Assembly (NCBI GenBank): GCA_035079385.1
Contig: JAVHKY010000056.1
Location: 682,001-746,000 of the forward strand
Length of the DNA stretch: 64,000 nucleotides
Reading direction: 5' to 3'
Origin: Aspidiotus rigidus
Taxonomy: Eukaryota > Arthropoda > Insecta > Hemiptera > Diaspididae
Position numbers and translations under genes: made by a program. Shown here piece after piece: positions 35,101-43,799 of the stretch (the first letter of the stretch is position 1; each line of letters starts with the position of its first letter). The notes under the pieces were generated by a model. The model made no database searches. It was given only the letters and a program-made list of their open reading frames with translations, and had not been told where the DNA came from.

Positions 35101-35925
35101 TCGAAAGGGAATAATTGTGGGTCCAATTTCTTGGATTTCGAGTTTTTTCACGAGAGACAACATTTCAACGCATGTTCACCCGGCTAGAGCCTTTATGGAG
35201 TCCGTCTGTATGTACAGAATCAGGAGCTGAATACCATATCGTATAAGATACTTCCTCATAAAAGGAAAAGTATCCTCGTCACTATGGATGACCGTAATTT
35301 TATACAAAAAAGTATCGATTTTATCGAAAAGTGACTGTTTGAAGATGAAGTGCACAAGCTTTTCGAGCAAGTGTCAGTGGTAGAAGAAACAATTAAATCT
35401 TTATGTAAGGAGGGATGAGCTCATGTTACAAGATCCCTAAAGAGAGTTATAAGGATGGAGGTTGTAACAAACAGAAATAAGGGTGGAGCAAACAGGAATA
35501 GACGTAGAGCAAACGATTCGCACTAATTTAGAGTTCAAAATTCGACATGTGGGGAGGGCTACTGACACTGACGTCTTACATATTTTATTATTACTGTTCG
35601 GAAGTCATTTGACTCAATTCTTGGAATTTTTTTCTCATAAACTCGATTTAAAGAATAATACCTAGATATTAAATCGCAAAAAATTTTAAAATCATAAATT
35701 AGAAAACACATATAATCGTTTCTATAAGAAGACTACGGAAAAACCTGAGAGAATTAAAACCCGTTTTATTGACTTCTAGTTGGAGTTCAATGGTTCCGGA
35801 CGAAAAAGCAAAACCTTTGGATAACTAAACCGGAAGACAAATTAACACTGCGAAAAGTTGTCGTCAATATGAATCAGGGACAGAATTATGAATTTGAGAA
35901 ACCTATGGGAGTCCAAAAAAAATAA
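29194..35925 (+). CDS. P4HA: Prolyl 4-hydroxylase alpha-subunit-like, copy 5
   Basis: Exons: AT at 29194-29195, then 29880-30050, 30137-30285, 30359-30529, 31519-31668, 31749-31855, 32075-32311, 32396-32620, 32707-32757, 33088-33253, 35780-35925; 524 aa, frame open. The signal peptide starts MRSYPAIIKLLCLLL. Helical N-terminal part, TPR-like part (TEDCFQIGKLS) and dioxygenase follow. Iron ligands are His397 and Asp399 (VHDDF) and His465 (NHAACP); Lys475 is the 2-oxoglutarate lysine. Exon 8 has two extra codons (SIAPTE). The tail is the longest of the array, ending MGVQKK, and its stop codon lies inside an AATAAA hexamer. The last intron is 2.5 kb because of nested inverted-repeat elements. 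An in-frame ATG at 29,851 inside intron 1 offers an alternative N-terminus. Symbol is family-level. Confidence 0.93.
30530..31518 (+). other. Intron 4 of copy 5
   Basis: A 989-nt intron with partial resemblance to intron 4 of copy 2. The overlapping open frames of 77 and 109 codons on opposite strands are not supported. Confidence 0.55.
33776..33960. repeat. Imperfect tandem repeat, two units of about 90 nt
   Basis: Both units contain GTGAGCCCC, an ATAAGACTTATAGGC or TCATATAGGCC block and TAATGAAGG. It lies inside the composite element in the copy 5 intron. Confidence 0.5.
34120..35170. mobile_element. Foldback element B (nested), relative of the element at 43.8-46.5 kb
   Basis: The left part (34,150-34,385) aligns in direct orientation with 43,880-44,105 (GATATTCATT..TTTGATGCG, GAGGTGGAACATTC, GGTAAGCTAT, TAGTCAATGTTC). 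Inner arms 34,480-34,640 and 34,930-35,100 are inverted copies: GGTATTCATGAGCAA on the left against TTGCTCATAAATACC on the right, and GAGCTCGCGGTGAGAGAAC against GTTCTCTCACCGCGAGCTC, an exact 19-nt match. The terminal right arm seen in element A is missing, so it is an internally deleted or truncated copy. Long open frames across it, up to 143 codons, come from the repeats. Confidence 0.75.
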
Positions 35926-35926
35926 A
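35921..35926 (+). terminator. Candidate poly-A signal overlapping the copy 5 stop codon
   Basis: AATAAA contains the TAA stop (35,923-35,925). It aligns with the AATAAA just after the copy 4 stop. Use of this site would leave a 3' UTR of only a few tens of bases. Confidence 0.35.
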
Positions 35927-37399
35927 GTATTCGGTACAACGAGAATTGACTTTTACCGGTGAAAAAAATTGGATGCTATAATTATGATTACGTCAATAGA
36001 ACTTGTATTATCAGTTTACATCGATCTTCGACATAATTTATTAAGTCATCGAATTCGAATAGCAACTCATAAATCCAGGATAATTGGTGTTATCCGTTTT
36101 GAATGGTCACTCCGACTATACCGAACGCCCTGAAGGGTATTTATGGCAGCTAATTTCAGTAGATAGTTGAATATTTAAAAATCTAGTTGGACCATGACTC
36201 GATACACCAACGCTCAAGGAAATAGCTCACTAGATGAATGGTCACCCATGCAGTAAGAAGATGAAAAAAACTAAGTACGATAGCACCACAAACACAAACT
36301 GCAGAGAGTACTATTTTCTCCTCTGACCCAATTGTCTGCGGATTAAGGGAAATTAGATATACAGTCTATATATATTATGGCACTGTATATCACCAGCGTC
36401 AACGTCTTCAAGATTTTCTTCCGTCACAATCCCCCAAAAGCCAGAGGCGCAACTAGCAACGTAACTTACTAATATACAAGATATTCACTTTTTGAGACAT
36501 AGCCGTCTAGCTTTTTTTTGATTTATTTTAACAAGGCCATCGCGACTAAAGGAGAGAGGAATTTCCCCCAACCAGGTGATACTGTGGTACCTGCTCGGTT
36601 GACAAATTCGATCAAGATGAAAAAAAAAAGAAGAAAGACTCTCTCTTATAGTACGATTTTCGCGACGTGATGACGATACCTTAGTCACTCATGATGAGGT
36701 GGCAGCATGATTATATAGAGCGCGATTTTTCGACACTTCTCTCACTAACATTGGAAAAGAGAAAAATAGTTTTGAATAGATCTACTTCACTGACCCTACA
36801 TTTCATCAGACCTCCTTAAAGTTTTAAAGTTCGTTCACATCAAGAATAGAAACATTGATGGACACTTATCAGAACAAAGAGTGAGAAGATTCACCACAAG
36901 AGCATTACTTTGTATTCCGTGAAGTCAATTTTTATTCCTTACTTGACGGTTCATACGTCTTATATCCGCAATTTTCTGTACTAAAAAGACGTCACAGTAC
37001 ACCGATGACGTTATTGTACGCCAGAAACGCAGTACTTGAAAGCACGTGCAGCCTTCAGCTGAAGACTCAATTCTAGATAGATACATAACGTCCCTATTTG
37101 TATGCATGGAAGCTCCTTATTGCCAAAAGTTTACTCGCATCCTTCCAAAAAAAGATACTCCTTCAATCGTATAGACCCATTACTGAATTAGGTAGTGATA
37201 GTAATGTTCGATTTCTTTAAAATTGTCACATCTAGTATTAGATCCGTCAAAATACAGGAAATGAAATTTACATCATAAACCTCGAAGGTACCATTCTAAT
37301 CTCGATCCAAATTGTCTAATGCACTACCTTGACATGCATAATACATCCGATAGGTCTGATAGATTTTATAACCTCATTTTACAAAATGATTTTCCACTG
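35926..37399. other. Spacer between copies 5 and 6
   Basis: The first about 550 nt is the 3' flank shared with copy 2 (for example CTCACTAGAT and AAAAGCCAGAG). From about 36,500 to 37,400 nothing is recognised; short frames lack support. Confidence 0.45.
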
Positions 37400-37635
37400 G
37401 GAAACAATTGAGCAAACATTTTCAATCTTCACACGATTTACTTCCTCATATCAATGGAATATTCGACAGTGAAACGCGTGAAACCTGACGCGTTCGTTAG
37501 AAATTTTCTCATGCACCAGAAATTTCTGCAGCAATCGTCAGTCGCTTTCCACGCTCAACCACAGAATACTTTCGATTGCCACGAGATAGCTAGGATAACA
37601 ATACTTTTCATAGTGAAAAATTAATCCAACACAAT
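37400..37635 (+). promoter_or_regulatory. Upstream region and non-coding exon 1 of copy 6 (distinct leader)
   Basis: Not visibly similar to the type A or type B leaders. Exon 1 ends at 37,635 in ..ACAAT before GTAAGTATTC, again giving the AT of a split start codon. The 5' limit and core promoter are not known. Confidence 0.4.
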
Positions 37636-40600
37636 GTAAGTATTCAAATGATTAATTTCATCGCAGAATCGATATTCATTCATTCGTCCTCTTCAAAAAC
37701 AACCCACATCCAACACAGGAGATAAGCACGGTATTATATTTTGAAGTTTAGAAGGAAGTGATTTCAATTTTGTATAAATTAGAAGGAATGAAATAAGATG
37801 ATGTTTTAATAGTATTAATATAAAAGGTAAAAGGAATGTTTTGTGTTCGAAAATTGATTTCTCTCTAGAACAGCTACGTCATTACTTCTAGGTATTCGCT
37901 CACAACATTCGTAAATTTTTTGTGTCTGCTCTTCAACGTAATCGGAAGTTCAGACTCATCCTTCAGTGAGTTGTTTCAATGGATAGATAAAGAGGCCAAC
38001 TTAATCCGGATTCTACAAAACTACGTCCTCTCTGAGGATCTTCGCCTGAACGAATTAAAAACGTGAATTTTCTTGAGTTATTTCCCTATACTTCCATTCT
38101 GGAACTTTTCATCATCTTGATAATTTTTCACCTACAAGATATCAAGAAACATTAACTCAACATTCAGAGTTGTACACCAGCGTAGATGAGTTGGCTTCAA
38201 ATCCTTTAGCCATCTACAAGACTATCAAACACTTGACAGTTGATTTGCAGAAAGTTGAAAAAAATATGACGGAAAATAGTTACAATGGTAAGGGGTGCGT
38301 CATAATTATTTGAAATTCACGTAATGCACTCAATTATCTATGAATATATACTTTTCAACTCCTCATCAGTGAAGAAGGTCGAGGAGAAAAATGGTTCTCT
38401 AGCTGACAAAGATCGTTTGTACAATGAAATACGATCTATCATTCAACTGCAACGAATGAATGATTTAAAAGTCATCGATATGATAGAAAACGGTTACTTA
38501 GCACCAAATTTAACCATCCAACCTTCATTGACGCGTAAGCTCAAATTTTATATTAAATTTACAGTCGATCAAATACATAGCCCAGATTCGAGGAAGAAAG
38601 GAAATGAATGATTTTTTGTGGGTCCGTATTTGATAGTGACAACCTGAGCTTGAAGAGAATTAGTGATTCTAGGTGATTAACCTGTCATTGAGAACACAAG
38701 GGTACGTAATCGTGCTAATTTTAAATAGGTCGAGGTAGAATTGTAGCTGGCCGTGATCTTATTTCATTTTTACGATCTATATTAGTGAATAGAGGCAAAG
38801 GAGGCAAACTCTAGATTTGAAAAACCGTAACCTATTCCTCCCGCTTGCGGAGCTTCTAGTTATTCTTCCAACCTCTTCCTAGGAGACCTGAGCTTCCCTC
38901 GGTAACCAACAACCCTATCAACCTTCTCAGCAGCCATCAAGCAACGGCACCAGGTCTTTAGGCTCCACGGACTATTGAAACAGAGGAGTCCAATTTATTG
39001 GGTCATCATATATTTTAGGCAAAAAGTGGAATTATGAATTTCCAGTAGAACTTGAATGTAATAGCCTCCACCTCTTCGATTGTCGAGTTCAGACTAGCCG
39101 TTTAAATCCAAAGTCTTACAATCTCAGATTCCACTTCTTTCATGGTACAGACTATAAAGAAGGTACCACATGTTAGAAACAGGGCATTTTTTAATGAAAT
39201 TGAACTACATGGCCAAATTAATTCCTAATTGTACCATCCGCCCACCTATTTACAGAACAATGAAAAAAAGTAGACAAATACAGTAATACCATCCGCCCAC
39301 CTCTTTACGGAACAGAGAGAAAAGAAATAGACAAACGTAGACTAGTAATACCTAGTTATGTTAGAACAGGCTCAAATTCTGATAAAAATAGACAGAACTA
39401 TCGTACGGTAGGTACTTGCAAATAGACAAAGACGAACAGTATTCTTTCGTCTTTTGTAAAACACGACCATAGAAATATTGAACAAACAAGGCATTTGCAC
39501 TGATTGATAACTGATAGGTGAAGTGAAGAGGTTATTTTTCTTATTTGTTAATTATATACCAAAAGATAGCATGTTTATTAATTTTTTTGCGTTTTCTTCA
39601 AATTTTACGAATGGAATTTTGTGGCCAAAATTTTAAAACTGGATGGCCAAATAAGACTACTACGTGGCCTTTTGGCCACACAACTCTTACTTAAAAAATG
39701 CCCCGGTTAGAAAGAATAGAAAACAGACGTTGGTAAATGACGGATGAATCAAAAGGTTCAATACTCATGCCCACTTAACTGATAACGCCTGAGCGAAAAT
39801 TTCAACGTTACACTTGATGAACAAGATGATTTGACCTTGAACGGGAATAGTTGAGTCTACTGGAGACTTGATATGATTGTAAGAGTATAGTAACTCTACG
39901 CGAAGTCCTCTTAGGACGAGATAAGGAAGCCCAAGCATTTCGGGAAAACGTGACTTACAAGGAATTGTCTTTAAGGTAGCTTAACTGATGATCGAGAAAC
40001 GTGTTTACGAGCGTACAAATTAAAATATAAATGGGATAGAATAATGATAATAATATTTTTTTGGAATTAATGAAAAATGTTTCAGCTGAAGATTGTTTTC
40101 ATATTGGTAAAATATCATTCGAAAAGTACGACTACGGGAGTGCAATAGACTGGCTCACAGCATGTGTAGATAAGTACACTGACATTAGCGATAATAAAGT
40201 CCCTGAAATGCTCACTATATCTTCTCTTTTCATCGGTAAGCGAAATAAACGTTAACCAATAATATAAGCACTCGATAAAGATCGATAGTACTTAAATTTC
40301 TCGTTCTATGACTGTAGGTGATATATCATCCTGTAGAGATATGATAGAAAAACAGCGTCTTGTCGATGGATATAACCGAATATTAAATGACTTAAGTGTA
40401 AAACTCAGTCTGAAAATCGGCAATGTAGGTATACTTAGTACCCTAATGGAGCTTCAGCTTTGTTTTGCTTTTCTCTAATCTCCACCAAAATTTCAGAATC
40501 TGTTCACATATCAACACCTCTCATTGATCTACCCGCTTAAAAGAGGTTAATCTGGCCTATAACAATTGGGTTAAAACAATATTCAACGTTGCAGCACATT

Positions 40601-42043
40601 TTAGTTATAAAAAGGTTAATATTTTTCTGATAACTAAAATCAACTTTACAGTGGGTGAATATTCACGAATATCTTCAATGGGAAAGTATCAAGCTTTGCG
40701 CTGGTGATTACGACCAGGTGATACCGCATCAAAATCTCATTTGTCGATACGAGCACCATCGATCGCCATTTCTTACCATCGCTCCTCTGAAAGAAGAAAT
40801 CATATCGCTCATACCGCGAATCATCATCATCAAAGAGGCTGTATATGATTCCGAAATTGAAGGATTGCAAGCGGACGGCTACCCTGAAGTACTACAAAAT
40901 TGCCTTCGCTTACGACTTCATCGATGGATTTTTCTAATTGTCAATTCACTTTTGCAGTTGGAACCCGGCAAAGCATCCTCTAAACATGGAGAAATTTACG
41001 ATACTCATTTTCGTAGGGCACATGCAACTTTTCTGAAGGACCTTCACTCGAAGTATATACCTTTACGAGACAGAATGATGGATATGACCGCATTGACTGT
41101 ACATCCGTGGGAAGATATACATTACGTACATTACATACCAGGAGGTTTCATTCGTTCACATAGTGACTTTATGTGGGAAGACGTAAGTCAGATAGATAGA
41201 AACATCATTAGCTACCACTTTTTGGATAGTAATTTCAACATTGAACCGTTTTCAGGGTGATTCTGTTCGAACAATGGGACAACGAGCAGGACAAATTTTA
41301 ATGTTTGTACGTAGCACGACCAAGTAAAAAAATTCAAATAAGTGTTCAATAACAATAGAGTAGATAAAGGACACCTATATTTGGGCTACAGGATAAGTTC
41401 GGTGTTACATTACGTCACTTTAGATCACAATATTCCTCAAGTCACATATTATAATTTTGGGTACAACTGCTTCCAGCTCAAATTTACTTTTTTTCTGTGA
41501 TCTCATCGGTTACATTTGACGCATACTTCCAACTTCATTTCCGATTGGTCAATGAGATATTCACATGCGGGGAACGTATTAAAATTTTTCATACAGATAC
41601 TACAGGAAGGGTTTTGACTGAATGTTACTCAAGCATTGTATTAAATCCGTTTTCTTTTCCAAAAATTTCTAGATGAATGACGTCACTCTGGGTGGAGAAA
41701 CAATTTTTCCGCGACAGAAGCTCAAAGTTCAACCAGATAAAGGCTCAGCGATAATTTGGGCGAATATAAAAGCTGATGGAACGGAAGAACTATTCGGCTT
41801 TCATGCTGGTTGTCCTGTCGTCTACGGGGAAAAGATAAGTGAGTAATGGGAAATTCTTAGAAATAGTGATCAGTAATTTGGTCTTTACTCGTATTTTTTT
41901 AACTCGCAGTCGGTGTTCAGTGGTTCCGGACGAAAAACCAGAACAATTGGCTCACAAAACCAGAAGACAAGGCCACGATACGTGATACTACTTTTAAATT
42001 AGATACGGCGTTTGAAAACAAAAGTGATCAGAAGACGAAATGA
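37634..42043 (+). CDS. P4HA: Prolyl 4-hydroxylase alpha-subunit-like, copy 6 (most diverged)
   Basis: Exons: AT at 37634-37635, then 37892-38062, 38139-38287, 38370-38534, 40086-40235, 40318-40424, 40652-40888, 40958-41182, 41256-41306, 41673-41838, 41910-42043; 518 aa, frame open. The signal peptide starts MYSLTTFVNFLCLLF. The TPR-like part starts PEDCFHIGKIS. The catalytic core keeps SHSDF (His395, Asp397), FHAGCP (His463) and Lys473, with GG before the first His. Exon 9 is very different (GDSVRTMGQRAGQILMF). The tail carries FKLDTAF and ends DQKTK. Intron 7 is only 69 nt, a multiple of three with no stop, so its retention would keep the frame. It shares first codons (MY) and the Pro at the exon 4/5 junction with copy 3, which suggests the older lineage (inference). 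Symbol is family-level. Confidence 0.92.
38535..40085 (+). other. Intron 4 of copy 6
   Basis: A 1,551-nt intron containing two tandem units of about 58 nt at 39,232-39,345 (ACCATCCGCCCACCT in both). No gene is recognised. Confidence 0.6.
39232..39345. repeat. Tandem duplication of about 58 nt, two units
   Basis: ACCATCCGCCCACCT, TTTAC.GAACA and TAGACAAA occur in the same order in both units. Confidence 0.65.
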
Positions 42044-42291
42044 GTACCCGTGAAAATTGAATCCATACTGGAGATGAATTATTCGAATACACTTCAATTT
42101 CTTTGATGGAATTACTATAGTGTCGTTGAAGAAAATTATTTCATTTCATAGCTCAGGTACTTCCTCAAAGAAGTTAATGATGGTTTATGACTTGTTTCCT
42201 TATTTTACAATGCATAATCTATTGTTTTCTTCATAATGAAACTAGCTGCAAACTAATAATTGAAGGGCGTTGAACTTCTTGACACAATGAA

Positions 42292-42302
42292 AATAAAATA
42301 AA
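42292..42302 (+). terminator. Candidate poly-A signals of copy 6
   Basis: Two overlapping AATAAA hexamers (42,292-42,297 and 42,297-42,302), about 250 nt after the stop codon. Confidence 0.45.
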
Positions 42303-43799
42303 CTCGTAAGTTTCCCTTTCAATAAAGTCAATGGAAACGTTTACTTTTTATGTTTCATCCTTTTGAGAGTTTGTACAAAGTGTTCAGAGACTCAAAAAAA
42401 TTTCCCGTCTATTCTTTTTCATGAATTTATGGTTGGAAGTTTTTGGTCATCATTCTAAAATAAAATCAGTCAATGATTTTGCATGAGAAGTCAGTACCTC
42501 TCAGGCTCTTCTCCAAATTATTTCCAACCATATCTCATGGACACAATTTATTAAGCTTTATCTTCTAAATTCACTTGCACGAGACACAAGCATCTACTTT
42601 CCTATTTATAGATATCTTTTCATCTTTCACACTTTTCCGAATAATTTGCAAGTTTGTATATTTTTATTTCTTTCGCGGTCTCTCTCCTATCTCCCCTTTA
42701 TCTACTTATTATTCCTAATCCCTTTCCTTCCCAAATTTTCAACAACGTTACTCCCATCTGATTGGAATACATCTAATAATTCAGAATGATCAAATCTGTT
42801 GGAAACAATTTCATTTCTGCGCGCAATATCTTTCGTATTTTACAGAAATGTAACAGCTAGTTTCTTGTATAGTACGTCGTTCGATTAAACGAGCAGAAAT
42901 CTCCGTTCAGCAAAACGTACGGGACATAAGCGGCTATCGCGAATCGAATCTAATGTAAGGCGTTTAGGAGAAAGTGGAAAAACACGCAACAGCGTATTTT
43001 CCCGTCTTAAAACGATTCTCTTTCGTTTTACGACAAGCACTTAGCATTTTGTAGCTCCAAAAATACGCTTTTACGCTTTTATTCCTGCATACGCGCGTTT
43101 ATATAAAATGCGCTCTTTCTCAACAGTGCTCGCATACGTGCATCAGCGCATAAGGGTAAAAACTCAATCCGTAGGGGTTTTGTTTCGCCCGCGTTAAATA
43201 CGTTCAACTTCAGTCATCTTCGTACAACAATTCTCGATGTTGTAACGGGGATTTTTCTTCTTCCTTCAAAATTATTGCAAGCGTACGTGTGTATGTAAGA
43301 GAACACGCGACATTTTACTCCCGGGCACCAGAGCACATAAATGGAAAAAGTTGGTGTGGGAAGATAGCGTCGGACAACTTTTTGCCCATACATGGTTGAT
43401 TGAAGGCTGAAAAATCGATCTTGTTATTCTGAAAATATTACTGTAATCTATTCTGCCCCATAGAACTCTCACAATTTCCTGTATCTTTCAATTCAAATTG
43501 TTTTTGGTTTCAATTATTAACAAATAAAGTAGTGTCAAGTTGCTCCCCTAAGCAAGATGAGAGTTTTATGTATAACATATTTTTAGCTGCAGCCGGGTAA
43601 GGTGGGAAAACGCGCTTGGTTCCAGAAAGTTCCGAATATATGTCGAAATATTCTCTCCCATGATAAAACTCAAAATCAAAAAAATTGGACCCATCCACTT
43701 GCCCATATGGGCTGCATTGCCATTTTTAGGCCTGAAATCCCAATGGCTGTATCTCGGGCAATACTGATTGCAGACAATAAAACTTGGAGATATTTTAGA
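42303..43799. other. Spacer right of the gene array
   Basis: No gene recognised. A CpG-richer patch lies at about 42,880-43,200 (CATACGCGCG, ATACGTGCATCAGCGCATAA). An open frame of 74 codons near 43,602-43,826 runs into the foldback element and is not supported. Confidence 0.4.

Larger units (their letters stand above)
33451..35570. mobile_element. 2.1-kb composite element with about 240-nt terminal inverted repeats
   Basis: The left end (about 33,451-33,685) is the imperfect reverse complement of the right end (about 35,335-35,570). Matching pieces are TAGCCCTCCC against GGGGAGGGCTA, AATCGTTTATTCTACGTTTG against its complement near 35,510, and GAAAAGCTTGTGCACTT against its complement near 35,355. 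A partial second copy of the left repeat sits at about 33,330-33,450. It fills the last intron of copy 5 (256-479 nt in copies 1, 2 and 4). A foldback element is nested inside. No transposase frame is seen and no target duplication is clear. Confidence 0.75.

Noticed and set aside
34756..35187. 143-codon open frame on + (and overlapping 120-codon frame)
   Set aside because: It lies wholly in the inverted arms of foldback element B; the frame arises from repeated blocks and has no protein-like features.
40655..41260. A single 201-codon intronless gene on +
   Set aside because: It is exons 7 and 8 of copy 6 read through a 69-nt intron; the paralogs show the same exon borders with GT/AG sites.
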